A stretch of 64,000 bases of DNA from Sporolactobacillus sp. Y61 (GCF_040529185.1 NZ_CP159510.1:2418001-2482000), one strand, 5' to 3'. Shown: positions 17,725 to 26,448, counted from the stretch's first letter. Made by a program: numbers and translations. The notes: a model not told the origin generated them from the letters alone.

Positions 17725-18956
17725 TCTTCCAGCCCCCTTTCCGATTTTCTTTTTTCAAGTACATGCCATACGGTATGAACATCTTTATCCCCACGCCCCG
17801 ACAGGCAGACCAGTATTGACTGAGATCTGTCCATCTTTCTGGCCACTTTCATGGCGAGCGCAAGGCCATGTGCACTTTCAATTGCCGGAAGAATACCTTC
17901 GTATTTACTCAGCTTCAGCAGTGCATCGATCGCTTCATCATCTGTAATTGCCTCATAATGAGCCCGCCCGGAATCCCTCAGAAAGGCATGCTCCGGACCG
18001 ATTCCGGGATAATCAAGCCCTGCAGATATGGAATAAGGTTCAGTGATCTGCCCGTTCTTATCCTGAAGGAGATAAGTCATCGCCCCGTGTATAACACCTA
18101 AACTGCCCTTTGTCAGGGTCGCTGCATGTTCTCCTGTTTCCGTACCTTTTCCGCCGGCTTCTGCTCCATACAGTTTAACCTTATCTTTAAGAAAAGCGGT
18201 AAACAGCCCCATGGCATTGCTGCCTCCACCTACACAGGCACATGCTGCATCGGGGAGCCTGCCCGTCATATCCATCATTTGCTTTCTGGCTTCATCACCG
18301 ATAATCCGCTGAAAATCACGAACAATCATCGGATAAGGGTGCGGACCGACAACTGAGCCGTCAATGTACGCCGTATCTTCGACATGAGCAGCCCAGTATC
18401 TCAGTGCTTCATTGATTGCGTCCTTCAAGGTTCCATTCCCATTTGAAACGGATACGACTTCAGCTCCAAGCAGTCTCATTCTGAAAACATTCAATGCCTG
18501 TCTTTCTACATCTGTCGCACCCATAAATACTTTACAGGGCATTCCGAAATAGGCAGCCACTGTAGCTGTAGCCACACCGTGCTGACCTGCTCCGGTTTCA
18601 GCGATCATATTTTTCTTTCCCATCCTCCTCGCCAGGAGTGCCTGACCAACTGCGTTATTTATTTTATGAGCACCGGTGTGGTTGAGGTCTTCTCTCTTTA
18701 AATAGATTTTTGCACCACCTGTTGCAGCACTCAGCCTCCGGCACAGGGTAACGGGAGTGGGACGCCCCGAGTATTCCTGAAGAATCTGATGGTATTTTTC
18801 CAGAAAGTGCGAGTCATGAATCGCCTCGTTAAACCCCTTCTCCAGTTCCAGCAGCGCATGCATTAATGTTTCCGGTACATACTGGCCGCCGAATTTTCCA
18901 TAACGGCCCTTCCTGTTTATTGGCTTCATTGTCTCAGTCTGAGGCTGTTTGAGCAT
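17721..18956 (-). CDS. trpB: Tryptophan synthase beta subunit TrpB
   Basis: A PLP enzyme that joins indole and serine to make tryptophan, in an alpha2-beta2 complex with TrpA. It is 411 residues, with the PLP lysine at Lys98 in HTGAHKINN and the phosphate-binding GGGSNAMG loop near residue 235. Its start lies inside the end of trpF (23-base overlap) with AAAGGTGTGG upstream, so it depends on translation through trpF. The N-terminus is normal for the TrpB1 class. Confidence 0.96.
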   Translation of the reverse strand: MLKQPQTETMKPINRKGRYGKFGGQYVPETLMHALLELEKGFNEAIHDSHFLEKYHQILQEYSGRPTPVTLCRRLSAATGGAKIYLKREDLNHTGAHKINNAVGQALLARRMGKKNMIAETGAGQHGVATATVAAYFGMPCKVFMGATDVERQALNVFRMRLLGAEVVSVSNGNGTLKDAINEALRYWAAHVEDTAYIDGSVVGPHPYPMIVRDFQRIIGDEARKQMMDMTGRLPDAACACVGGGSNAMGLFTAFLKDKVKLYGAEAGGKGTETGEHAATLTKGSLGVIHGAMTYLLQDKNGQITEPYSISAGLDYPGIGPEHAFLRDSGRAHYEAITDDEAIDALLKLSKYEGILPAIESAHGLALAMKVARKMDRSQSILVCLSGRGDKDVHTVWHVLEKRKSERGLEE

Positions 18957-19599
18957 CGTTTATCCACACCTTTTCTTCGATTTTCCGCATCAGATGACAG
19001 TCTTTCCGAAAATGGCTTTCTATACCGGATGAGATGTCAATCCCCGAAGGCTGGAAAGCAAGAAGATGTTGGATATTTTCCGGCTTGACACCTCCGGCAA
19101 TCAGACAGGGAACATGTTGTTCTTTTGCTTCAGCTTCATAAGCAGGGACACTGTTCCAGTCAAATGTTTTTCCGGTTCCGCCCATCATACCCTTCACTTT
19201 TGTATCGATCACAAATCCGTCGACCATTCCACTGTACGAATGCATCATTTCTACTGTATCCGGTCCGTGATGGATGGTTTTCCAGACGCTTACGCCAGTC
19301 GTTCTGCGTATATCAGCGGTTTCCCGCGGAGATTCATGACCATGCAGCTGGATCACATCCAATGCTACATATCCGAGCACGTCTGAAATCTTTTCTATAG
19401 AATCATCAGCAAATACGCCAACCAGCTTCTTCCCGCCGCTATCACCCAGTTCTTTCAGCCAGCGTGACACTTCCGGCGCCTGTACTACTCTTTCACTTCT
19501 TACCGTAAAAATAAAACCTATAAAATCTGCCCGGCTTTGCACTGAACATTTCAGGTCGCTGAATGAATGATTGCCACAATATTTAAGTAGAGGGCGCAA
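18934..19599 (-). CDS. trpF: Phosphoribosylanthranilate isomerase TrpF
   Basis: Catalyses the Amadori rearrangement of N-(5-phosphoribosyl)-anthranilate. The barrel has the early KYCGNHS strand (usually KICG), QLHGHE, and the phosphate-binding [11 protein letters not shown] near residue 165. The first residues read MRPLLKYCG, starting at TTG (19599) with GGGGAAGTGAG upstream. It overlaps the end of trpC by 17 bases. At 221 residues it is slightly longer than average, with an extended C-terminus overlapping trpB. Confidence 0.93.
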   Translation of the reverse strand: MRPLLKYCGNHSFSDLKCSVQSRADFIGFIFTVRSERVVQAPEVSRWLKELGDSGGKKLVGVFADDSIEKISDVLGYVALDVIQLHGHESPRETADIRRTTGVSVWKTIHHGPDTVEMMHSYSGMVDGFVIDTKVKGMMGGTGKTFDWNSVPAYEAEAKEQHVPCLIAGGVKPENIQHLLAFQPSGIDISSGIESHFRKDCHLMRKIEEKVWINDAQTASD

Positions 19600-20377
19600 T
19601 GTCGCTCACTTCCCCGCCGAACAGATCACGAATTTTATCAGATGGCGAATGGGCACGGATTAGAGTTTCTCCGACAAGGGCGGCATCCGCACCACACATT
19701 TTCAGATAGTTTACATCATCTGCCCGTCGTACACCGGATTCAGCAATGAAAATCACATCATCTGGAATCAGTTTGCGGATTTGCTCCGTCACGGTAAGAT
19801 CCGTTTTGAATGTTTTCAAATTACGGTTATTAGCACCCATTATCTCCGGTGTGAAAAGGGACAGAACAGCATCTGCCTCCTCCGGCCGATGCACCTCTAC
19901 CAGACATTCAATATGACGTTCCTGTGCAGCCAGATAAAACTCATGCAATTGGTTCGGATCAAGTGCGGCAGCAATTAATAAAATGGCATCTGCCCCGGCA
20001 CGGTCCGCTTCCTCAATCTGCCGGTCATCGATGATGAAATCCTTTCTCAGAACAGGAAGTGAAACGGATTGTACGACTTTGACCAGATTCTCCAGCGAAC
20101 CATGAAAATACGTTTGATCTGTCAGCACACTGATGGCATCCGCACCCGCCTGTTCATAGGATCTTGCGATTGCGTCCGGATCGAGCTGCTTTCTGAAAAA
20201 GCCTTTTGAAGGAGAGGCCTGTTTGACTTCGGCAATTAATCCGAGGGCATGCCGCGGATGACCGAGTGCCTTTTTCAGTGAACGCTTCTTTCGTCTGATT
20301 AACCTCTCCGGCATTTGAAACCGGGACAGCTCTTCTTTTTTGGTTGTCATAATCTTTCCCAGAAAATCTTCATGCAT
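19583..20377 (-). CDS. trpC: Indole-3-glycerol-phosphate synthase TrpC
   Basis: Closes the indole ring in tryptophan synthesis. The 264-residue barrel has the catalytic lysine motif LIAEVKQASPSKG (about residues 47-59), VLRKDFIIDD (about 108-117), the Glu of IAESGV and GADAALVGETL. It starts eight bases inside the end of trpD. The order D-C-F-B-A is the classic Bacillus order. Confidence 0.96.
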   Translation of the reverse strand: MHEDFLGKIMTTKKEELSRFQMPERLIRRKKRSLKKALGHPRHALGLIAEVKQASPSKGFFRKQLDPDAIARSYEQAGADAISVLTDQTYFHGSLENLVKVVQSVSLPVLRKDFIIDDRQIEEADRAGADAILLIAAALDPNQLHEFYLAAQERHIECLVEVHRPEEADAVLSLFTPEIMGANNRNLKTFKTDLTVTEQIRKLIPDDVIFIAESGVRRADDVNYLKMCGADAALVGETLIRAHSPSDKIRDLFGGEVSDIAPST

Positions 20378-21394
20378 GAGTGGTCACACCTGCTTCATGA
20401 CGCAGAAGATCAAGCTGTTTCATGCCTTTTCCTGAATCAATCGCTTCAGCAGCTTCATGCACACCTTCTGCAATTGAAGCAGTCTCGCCGGCAACAAAAA
20501 GAGCCGCTCCGGTGTTCAGCAAAATCGCATTTACTGCCGACTGGTTATCTGTGTTCCCGGACAGTACAGCTTCAATCAGCCTCGCACTTTCTTCCGGATT
20601 GTTGACTTTGATCTCATCCAGATGACCACGTTTCAGACCGACATCTTCAGGCGTCAGTGTAAAAGGACTTGCGGTATTTCCTTCGATCAGGAAACCGTTC
20701 GTGCGACCACCAATCGTCAATTCATCCATGCCATCCTCTCCGGTAACAACCAGGGTACGTGTTGATCCAAGATGAATGATCGCATCCGCATAGGCTTTGG
20801 CTGCGTCTCTGCTGTAAACACCCAGCAGCTGACGCCCTGGACCCGCCGGATTCGTCAGGGGACCAAGTAAATTGAATATTGTCCGGAAACCCAGCGCCTT
20901 TCGCGGCCCGACAGCATACTTCATCGAAGCATGATAAAGTGGAGCAAAAAGAAAACACATATGCGTCCGGTCAAGCAGTCCGGCCGCTTCTTCCGGAGCA
21001 GCCTGGACGGATATACCCAGCGCTTCAAGAACATCTGCTGCTCCGCTTGTTGATGAAACCGAACGATTGCCGTGCTTAGCTACATTCACACCGAGCGATG
21101 AAGCAAGAATGGCGCTTGCTGTAGAGATATTAAAGGTCGCTGTTCCGTCACCGCCTGTCCCAACGATATCAAGCAATTCCTTATTGTAGTGCAGGTGCCT
21201 GGCATGCTTTCTCATGCCTCTGACACACCCGGTCAGTTCATCTGTCGTTTCACCGCGCAGACTCAGCATAGAAAGAAATCCGGCAATCTGATCAGATGAT
21301 GCCTTCCCTTCCATGAGTTCACTCATCATCTCTTCTGCTTCCCCGCTGTCAGTGTCCGTCCTTCCGCCAGATCCTTAAGTTTTTCCTGAAACAT
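20370..21394 (-). CDS. trpD: Anthranilate phosphoribosyltransferase TrpD, frameshifted near its N-terminus
   Basis: Transfers the phosphoribosyl group from PRPP to anthranilate. The main frame (20370-21329, 319 residues) has DIVGTGGDG, NISTASAIL, KHGNRSVSS and GPLTNPAGP. It begins only at MMSELMEGK, lacking about 22 residues. The missing part lies just upstream in another frame: ATG at 21394 opens MFQEKLKDLAEGRTLTAG with GAGGAGTGGGAG before it. One extra G in the run of four at about 21345 would join the two. Either a base is missing in the assembly or translation relies on an internal start without a clear ribosome site. It is the first gene of the operon. Confidence 0.9.
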
Positions 21395-21428
21395 GCTCCC
21401 ACTCCTCTTTTTTTTATGAGGAATGAGC
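21395..21428 (-). promoter_or_regulatory. Hairpin that would hide the trpD ribosome binding site
   Basis: In the mRNA, GCTCATTCCTC (21418-21428) can pair with the GAGGAGTGGGAGC (21395-21407) that holds the Shine-Dalgarno sequence, leaving an A-rich loop. About ten pairs form, including G-U pairs. In B. subtilis a comparable hairpin blocks trpE translation once TRAP is bound to the leader; here the target is trpD. Confidence 0.65.
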
Positions 21429-21483
21429 ATTGTGAGGTTATTGAGAGGCGAAACATAGAACATTCATTTATGCCTGCTGATCA

Positions 21484-21515
21484 TATTAAAACCCGCAGAC
21501 AGAGTGCCTGCGGGT
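21484..21515 (-). terminator. trp leader attenuator hairpin
   Basis: On the minus strand ACCCGCAG pairs with CTGCGGGT across a nine-base loop, followed by TTTTAAT. It directly follows the TRAP triplets, as in the B. subtilis trp leader, and would stop transcription when TRAP is bound. Confidence 0.82.
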
Positions 21516-21537
21516 ATCATTATCGTTCATATTCACC

Positions 21538-21580
21538 CTCAACTCTGCTCAACTAAGCTCATTCTCTTCTGATCTTACTC
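21538..21580 (-). promoter_or_regulatory. TRAP (MtrB) binding site in the trp leader
   Basis: On the minus strand GAG or TAG triplets recur with two- to three-base spacers: GAG at 21538, 21543, 21548, 21558, 21564 and 21578, and TAG at 21553. Near-miss CAG and AAG triplets at 21569 and 21574 hold the same rhythm. A further GAG lies at 21594. This is the hallmark of a TRAP site, and the TRAP gene itself is 4 kb away. Confidence 0.85.
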
Positions 21581-21636
21581 TGTCGACGGTATCCTCCGAT
21601 ACTGTCCGGCATTGAAACTTTTCAAAGTGTAATCTC

Positions 21637-21665
21637 ATCATAGTCAATTGATTCTGATCTGTCAA
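21637..21665 (-). promoter_or_regulatory. Sigma-A promoter of the trp operon
   Basis: On the minus strand TTGACA (21660-21665), a 17-base spacer and TATGAT (21637-21642). It starts a leader of about 235 bases carrying the TRAP site, the attenuator and the ribosome-site hairpin. Confidence 0.85.
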
Positions 21666-21704
21666 TATGAAAGATGTATCATGGCTTTACAGAAGGCGCG
21701 TCTG

Positions 21705-22490
21705 TCACTGCATCTTTTCATAGAAGAACGTTTCCGCCGGACGCAATAAATAGTGTTCGGGATGGAATATCTGCTCTGTGCTTCCGACAAAAAGAAGGCC
21801 ATCCTTACGGAGTGCACCACTCAGTTTAGGATAGATGAGCCTTTTTCCTTCCTCCGTGAAGTAAATCAGTACGTTGCGGCAGACGATAAGATCGAATGTA
21901 CCCGGAGCCGGGTCACTCAGCAGATTATTCTGATAAAAGCGGATGGATTTTTTCATCGAATGATTTACTGTACAGGTCATACCGTTCTGCGTGAAATAGG
22001 CCCTGCGTTCTTTTGCAGACAGTTCCTTTAAAGCAGTAGACGGATACTGTCCCTCCGACGCTTTTTGTAAAACGTCACGGTCAATGTCTGTAGCAGTAAT
22101 ATGAAATGCATGATCCGGTAAATACTTCTTAAGCAGTATGACGAGAGAATAGGCTTCTTCGCCTGTAGAACAGGCTGCACTCCAGACATTTAATCTCGAC
22201 CGTTCAGCTGCCAGCCTGCTTATTCTCTGTTCAAGCACTGCCCAGCGCGGACGATTCCTGAAAAATTCTGTGACATTGATCGTTATCCGGTTCAGACATT
22301 CATTAAGCAGCTTTTCCGATTGCTGTAATGCATAAAAGTAGCGGACAAAAGAAGAAAACCCCCTTTTTGCCCGCAATGTACTTAAACGTCTGCGCATCTG
22401 TTCTTCTTTATAGTACACCAGGTTTATACCCGTAAGTTGCAAGAAAAGGTTTTTAAACTGTTCATAATCCGGATCTGCCGCCTGTTTCAT
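21705..22490 (-). CDS. cheR: Chemotaxis protein methyltransferase CheR
   Basis: Methylates glutamates of chemoreceptors using S-adenosylmethionine. It has 261 residues: an N-terminal helical domain with RRRLSTLRAKRGF and FFRNRPRW, then the SAM-binding motif WSAACSTGEEAYS (about residue 103), TATDIDRDVLQKA and CRNVLIYF. As in B. subtilis, cheR follows ndk rather than other che genes. AGGTGATACGGA precedes the ATG. Its stop lies only 40 bases before the trp promoter, so the aroF-aroB-aroH genes found next in B. subtilis are missing. Confidence 0.93.
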   Translation of the reverse strand: MKQAADPDYEQFKNLFLQLTGINLVYYKEEQMRRRLSTLRAKRGFSSFVRYFYALQQSEKLLNECLNRITINVTEFFRNRPRWAVLEQRISRLAAERSRLNVWSAACSTGEEAYSLVILLKKYLPDHAFHITATDIDRDVLQKASEGQYPSTALKELSAKERRAYFTQNGMTCTVNHSMKKSIRFYQNNLLSDPAPGTFDLIVCRNVLIYFTEEGKRLIYPKLSGALRKDGLLFVGSTEQIFHPEHYLLRPAETFFYEKMQ

Positions 22491-22508
22491 TCCGTATCAC
22501 CTGCAGAT

Positions 22509-22928
22509 TCAGTATGTAACAAGTTCTTTTTCAGAGAAGAACAGATGGATTTCACGTGATGCACTTTCCGAAGAATCGGATCCATGAATGACATTCCGGT
22601 TAACCTTTGTCGCAAAATCGCCACGGATAGAACCTGGTGTTGCTTCCTCCGGGTCAGTTGTTCCCATCATTAACCGGGAAAGTTTGATAATATTATCCCC
22701 CTCCCATACCATAGCAAAAACGGGGCCGGACGTCATAAAAGTGATCAGATCCTGATAGAAGGGACGGCCTTCATGTTCCTTATAATGCTTTCTGACGAGT
22801 TCATCAGATATGTTCATCAGTTTCCCCGCAACCATTTTAAATCCCTTCGCTTCAAATCGTGCGATAATTTGTCCTATCAGTCCTCGCCGGACAGCATCGG
22901 GTTTGATCATAAGAAAGGTTCTTTCCAT
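22509..22928 (-). CDS. ndk: Nucleoside diphosphate kinase Ndk
   Basis: Transfers the gamma-phosphate of ATP to nucleoside diphosphates through a phospho-histidine. The sequence begins [19 protein letters not shown] and has the active-site motif [12 protein letters not shown]. At about 139 residues it is some ten shorter than the B. subtilis protein, ending at KELVTY, which removes only the variable tail. AAGGAGG lies 12 bases before the ATG at 22928; the upstream ATG at 22955 would place that site inside the gene. Confidence 0.95.
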   Translation of the reverse strand: MERTFLMIKPDAVRRGLIGQIIARFEAKGFKMVAGKLMNISDELVRKHYKEHEGRPFYQDLITFMTSGPVFAMVWEGDNIIKLSRLMMGTTDPEEATPGSIRGDFATKVNRNVIHGSDSSESASREIHLFFSEKELVTY

Positions 22929-23005
22929 CTTACTTAGATTCCTCCTTGTAGACAATACTTTTCTTTATGATGATTTTCATGTATGTATCCAGATTTTAAA
23001 AGCAG

Positions 23006-23983
23006 TTAATATTTTCTTTCACCGACATAAGCGGTCATTTCCCTTAATAATCCAGTCACCTTTTGATCCGGCAATTCGTCGAGTATTCCCTCCGCTTTTC
23101 TTAAATAGCGGTCACTGAGTGACTGTGCCTCCTCTATCGCCTGTGAATCTCTGATCTTTCCAATGACATCGTCCCAATCATCATCGGAGGGTTCAGCTTC
23201 AGTCAGCACTGAGACAATAGCATCATGCAGTTCAGGGTTTCTCAGAGCGTAAAATACAGGCAGGGTAATATTTCCATTTCTCAGATCACTGCCTGCCGGT
23301 TTTCCAAGCTGCCTTTCGTTACCGACAAAATCAAGGATATCATCAGTTATCTGATAACTCATACCGAGAAAATAACCGTAGTAGTAGAGTTTTCTTGACA
23401 ATGAAGTGTCACATCCCGCTGCCATCGCCCCAAGCTGACAGCTAAGTGCCATAAGAATGGCTGTTTTTCGTTTAATACGGCGTAAGTATGTTCTGAGATT
23501 CTGCTTCCAGTTTCGAAGATGTCTGATTTGATCAATCTCACCAAGGCTCAGATCCCGGATGACCCTGGATATCTGCCGATGTGCTTCCGGATGGTCAAAA
23601 GCTGAAATTAATTTAATGGCACACGCAAAGATATAGTCCCCTGTAAAAATTGCGACACGATTATCCCATTTTGCTTTTACAGTGGGTCTTCCACGACGGA
23701 GTTCCGAGTTATCAACCACATCGTCATGAACCAGAGAGGCCATATGGATCAACTCGAGCATCACCGCGGAAACGCTTACTTCATGTCGACCCGGATCACC
23801 GTATCGAGAGGCCATCAAAGCGAGCATAGGGCGTATTCGCTTCCCTCCTGCACGGAGTAACTCGAGGCCCGCTTCATGCAGTAATGGGTGCGGCGCTTCA
23901 AGAGCCATTTCCAGATATTTCTCGATCGTTTTCAGCTCTTTTTTTGTTCCTGCATAAATTTGTCCAAGAACCATATCATTCAC
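23006..23983 (-). CDS. hepT: Heptaprenyl diphosphate synthase component II HepT
   Basis: The catalytic subunit of the polyprenyl diphosphate synthase that makes the C35 side chain of menaquinone-7 (the chain length here is inferred from the family). The first Asp-rich motif is HDDVVDNSELRRGRPTVKAK (about residues 88-107), the second DDILDF (about 217); RTYLRRIKRKTA lies between. It overlaps the end of menG and works with HepS, two genes upstream. GTG at 23983 or ATG at 23974 could be the start. Confidence 0.94.
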   Translation of the reverse strand: MNDMVLGQIYAGTKKELKTIEKYLEMALEAPHPLLHEAGLELLRAGGKRIRPMLALMASRYGDPGRHEVSVSAVMLELIHMASLVHDDVVDNSELRRGRPTVKAKWDNRVAIFTGDYIFACAIKLISAFDHPEAHRQISRVIRDLSLGEIDQIRHLRNWKQNLRTYLRRIKRKTAILMALSCQLGAMAAGCDTSLSRKLYYYGYFLGMSYQITDDILDFVGNERQLGKPAGSDLRNGNITLPVFYALRNPELHDAIVSVLTEAEPSDDDWDDVIGKIRDSQAIEEAQSLSDRYLRKAEGILDELPDQKVTGLLREMTAYVGERKY

Positions 23984-24699
23984 CCTTCATCCGGTTTCTC
24001 GGCACGATGAATCGCAGCGATACCGCCCATCAATGAACGGATCGTGACATGTGTAAACCCCGCCTCGTAAAACAAGCGCGCCAGAGTATCCCTGTCCGGA
24101 AATTTCATTGTTGATTCGTTTAGCCAGGCGTACTCTTTGTAACTTCCGGCAAACAGTTTCCCAAGAAGAGGCATGACGTACTTGAAATAAAAAAAGTACA
24201 ATTGTCTGTATACAGGAATGTTTGGCTTTGATGTTTCGAGACAGACAAGTACACCTCCCGGTTTGAGCACTCTTCTGATTTCCCGGAGAACAGTCAGGTA
24301 ATCCGGTACATTTCGCAGGCCAAACCCGATGGTTGCACGGTCAAACTGGCTGTCTTCATAGGGAATGGCCATCGCATCTCCGTTTACGAGTGTAATGTTT
24401 TCCAGCTGCGTTGCCATGATCTTTGATCTTGCCACTTTCAGCATATTGTCACTAAAATCAAGTCCGATGACATGGCCGTTCTTTCCAACATCCTCTGCAA
24501 GTTGCATCGTCCAGTCTCCGGTTCCGCAGCATACGTCAATACATGTCGAACCTGACTCCGCCGCTACAGCTTCATCTGCTATCTTTCTCCAGGTTTTGTG
24601 ACGATTAAAACTGATCAGTGAGTTCATCGTATCGTATTTCCTGTAAATCGTCTGAAACACCTGATGGACCTTTTTGTGTTTCTGATCCTGTTCATTCAT
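23980..24699 (-). CDS. menG: Demethylmenaquinone methyltransferase MenG (UbiE)
   Basis: Adds the last methyl group in menaquinone synthesis. The 239-residue class I SAM methyltransferase has MNSLISFNRHKTWR (residues 25-38), the SAM loop DVCCGTGDWT, GLDFSDNML and FGLRNVPDY. It sits between hepS and hepT, exactly as in B. subtilis, so quinone ring methylation and side-chain synthesis are co-expressed. Menaquinone genes show the cell makes a quinone although the cytochrome bc genes normally found nearby are missing. Confidence 0.95.
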   Translation of the reverse strand: MNEQDQKHKKVHQVFQTIYRKYDTMNSLISFNRHKTWRKIADEAVAAESGSTCIDVCCGTGDWTMQLAEDVGKNGHVIGLDFSDNMLKVARSKIMATQLENITLVNGDAMAIPYEDSQFDRATIGFGLRNVPDYLTVLREIRRVLKPGGVLVCLETSKPNIPVYRQLYFFYFKYVMPLLGKLFAGSYKEYAWLNESTMKFPDRDTLARLFYEAGFTHVTIRSLMGGIAAIHRAEKPDEG

Positions 24700-24706
24700 T
24701 TCCCCA

Positions 24707-25495
24707 TTATTCCTCTCCTGCTGTACACCGGCAAATCGTGTTTAACCGACTGCTTAGATCTGTTATCAAATCAGAGAAGCCGCCACCGGGTATCATGGAA
24801 CGTTTTATTCGTTCATTAAACCGGGCTTCTGCTCTTTTTATTTCCTCATTCATCAGCTGCCGAAGTACTGCCCGATCATCAGTTATATGATCAGACAGAA
24901 AACGGAATAAAAATGAATCATAACCATTTTTCTGCTGAAGCATATCATTCTTTGAAAGCAATTTACACAGAAAAAAGTCACTTAAGGCAGGGACGAGCCA
25001 GTCATATCCCAGTTTAGCAGCGACATGTGAAATAAGGGCACTCTCAATTCTTGCCAGAATCTGAACAGTTTGCGTCCAGCTGAGGCGGTGCGCAGGGTAA
25101 TAGAGCCTGCACTTTTCCGTATTGTAGTTCTGAATGGCTTCAGCCACCCACTCCACAATTTCCATGTCACCCGTACGTGACAGGATGTAATAATAAAGGG
25201 CGCTGTAATAATCTCCGGCAAGTACGGTAAGCTGACTTTTCTTTATGGCATCTGCCTCACCCGGTAATGTAACAGCCATCTTATCATGTGTTTTTAATCC
25301 TGTCTCGGCAATCATGACACTTTTCGTGCATTTTTCCGGTTGTTCTGTACGTTTCTGATAACTGAACAGGAAATAATAAATCAACACTTTATCCTGGTCA
25401 ATCTCTGGCCGGGATAAATAGCTGTCGACATATGGATGACTCAGGTCATGCTTCAGTTCACTCAGCAAAACTCCGATCCGGTTTGTATCAAGCAT
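24707..25495 (-). CDS. hepS: Heptaprenyl diphosphate synthase component I HepS
   Basis: The non-catalytic subunit of heptaprenyl diphosphate synthase, about 262 residues, mostly helical. Typical features are LSHPYVDSYLSRPEIDQDKV near the N-terminus and LLAGDYYSALYYYILS-like sequence (here VLAGDYYSALYYYIL) in the middle. This family is poorly conserved, and the assignment also rests on its place between mtrB and menG. ATG at 25495 has GGGGGAG close upstream; the frame is open to 25534 with other possible starts. Confidence 0.85.
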   Translation of the reverse strand: MLDTNRIGVLLSELKHDLSHPYVDSYLSRPEIDQDKVLIYYFLFSYQKRTEQPEKCTKSVMIAETGLKTHDKMAVTLPGEADAIKKSQLTVLAGDYYSALYYYILSRTGDMEIVEWVAEAIQNYNTEKCRLYYPAHRLSWTQTVQILARIESALISHVAAKLGYDWLVPALSDFFLCKLLSKNDMLQQKNGYDSFLFRFLSDHITDDRAVLRQLMNEEIKRAEARFNERIKRSMIPGGGFSDLITDLSSRLNTICRCTAGEE

Positions 25496-25538
25496 GGTAC
25501 TCCCCCATTCCATGTACATTCTAAAATGAGTCATCTGA

Positions 25539-25769
25539 TCATTCAGAATGGATCGTCCCGTGTTTTGTCTGAATCATTGCTTTTCCGTGAACCTTAATTG
25601 CTGAGGTATGTTCGGTGAATTGGGCGATCATCACTTCCCCCTGGTCCAGTTTTTCAGTGTGAAAGAATCGTGTCTCAGCCCCTCTTGTCAGGCCAATCAC
25701 ATTCACTCCGTCCTCTTCGGCTTTCACAACAAAATAATCACCCAGAACTTCCTCGTTCCTGATGTCCAA
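25539..25769 (-). CDS. mtrB: Tryptophan RNA-binding attenuation protein MtrB (TRAP)
   Basis: A small beta protein that forms an 11-subunit ring, binds tryptophan between subunits and wraps RNA carrying GAG/UAG triplets. The core is diagnostic: [12 protein letters not shown] and [18 protein letters not shown] contain the tryptophan-binding loops. The likely start is TTG at 25769 with AGAAGGTG six bases upstream; GTG at 25778 is the alternative. The N-terminus is a few residues longer than in B. subtilis. Its target, the trp leader, lies at 21395-21665. In B. subtilis folE precedes it; here folE is absent. Confidence 0.95.
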   Translation of the reverse strand: MDIRNEEVLGDYFVVKAEEDGVNVIGLTRGAETRFFHTEKLDQGEVMIAQFTEHTSAIKVHGKAMIQTKHGTIHSE

Positions 25770-25899
25770 GATAAACACCTTCTCTTCTGAAAAATTCGCT
25801 CAAATAATATCGATTGATGCAAAAGTGACCGTTTTTATATGAATGGCAAACTTCAGATGTTATCCATTTAAACTGCTCACACATACGGCAGAAAGCCAT
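25738..25899 (-). CDS. Possible small cysteine-rich protein overlapping the mtrB start
   Basis: A 53-residue frame begins [12 protein letters not shown] with GGTGGAAG eleven bases upstream and ends about 30 bases inside mtrB. Four cysteines (CRMC, then SEVCHS and GHFCIN) are spaced as in small zinc-binding proteins. It is not similar in sequence to the known anti-TRAP protein, whose cysteines form two CxxC pairs. It occupies the position of folE. A second short frame (GTG at 26032 to 25877) precedes it. Coding capacity is uncertain; it may be leader RNA. Confidence 0.3.
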   Translation of the reverse strand: MAFCRMCEQFKWITSEVCHSYKNGHFCINRYYLSEFFRREGVYLGHQERGSSG

Positions 25900-26042
25900 C
25901 GTGCGACCGCTTCCACCAGGCACACAGGACAAGTTCTAAAGCGGAACAGGCAGCACCTGTTTCCATCTTTTCATGCGCCGCTGTATTATCGGACCTGCTC
26001 AGTCCGGATGAACGAAATTTGATTGCTGTCACTCATTAGAAA

Positions 26043-26072
26043 ATTCTAGCATATAAAAACAGCAAATGTAAA
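26043..26072 (-). promoter_or_regulatory. Promoter upstream of the mtrB-hepS-menG-hepT genes
   Basis: On the minus strand TTTACA (26067-26072), 18 bases and TAGAAT (26043-26048). It would give a leader of about 265 bases before mtrB. Confidence 0.6.
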
Positions 26073-26120
26073 GAAAACGGCATCATTCGTATGTAACCAG
26101 GTTTCTACATAAACTTTGTA

Positions 26121-26147
26121 AAAAAGGACCATCTTTGCGATGGCCCC
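26121..26147 (-). terminator. Intrinsic terminator of the HU gene
   Basis: On the minus strand GGGCCATC pairs with GATGGTCC across GCAAA, followed by TTTTTT. It lies about 30 bases after the HU stop. Confidence 0.85.
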
Positions 26148-26175
26148 CTCTCTCACGTCCTATGTATCCATCAGA

Positions 26176-26448
26176 TCATTGGACGGCTTCTTTCAATGCC
26201 TTACCAGGCTTAAATGCCGGAACTTTGCTTGCTTTGATTTCGATTTCCTCACCAGTCTGAGGATTGCGGCCCTTTCGAGCTGCACGCTCACGAACTTCAA
26301 AGTTGCCAAATCCGATTAATTGAACTTTGCTTCCATCTTTTAATACATCTGCAATGGTTGACAGAACAGAATCAACAGCTTTAGTTGCATCCTTCTTGGA
26401 TAATTCTGCGGATTCTGCTACAGCAGAAATCAATTCAGTCTTATTCAA
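26176..26448 (-). CDS. hbs: DNA-binding protein HU
   Basis: The major nucleoid protein; binds and bends DNA as a dimer. The 90-residue sequence begins [12 protein letters not shown] and carries the DNA-binding arm [21 protein letters not shown] and the end [18 protein letters not shown] at 26448 is chosen because it gives the invariant HU N-terminus and lies eight bases after AAGGAGG; GTG at 26451 or 26457 is less likely. It is transcribed alone, with its own promoter and terminator, between spoIVA and the mtrB cluster. Confidence 0.96.
   Translation of the reverse strand: MNKTELISAVAESAELSKKDATKAVDSVLSTIADVLKDGSKVQLIGFGNFEVRERAARKGRNPQTGEEIEIKASKVPAFKPGKALKEAVQ

Noticed and set aside
25877..26032. 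51-codon minus-strand frame starting with GTG just after the mtrB promoter
   Set aside because: The start codon would be only a few bases from the predicted transcript start, with no ribosome site; kept only as part of the leader note.
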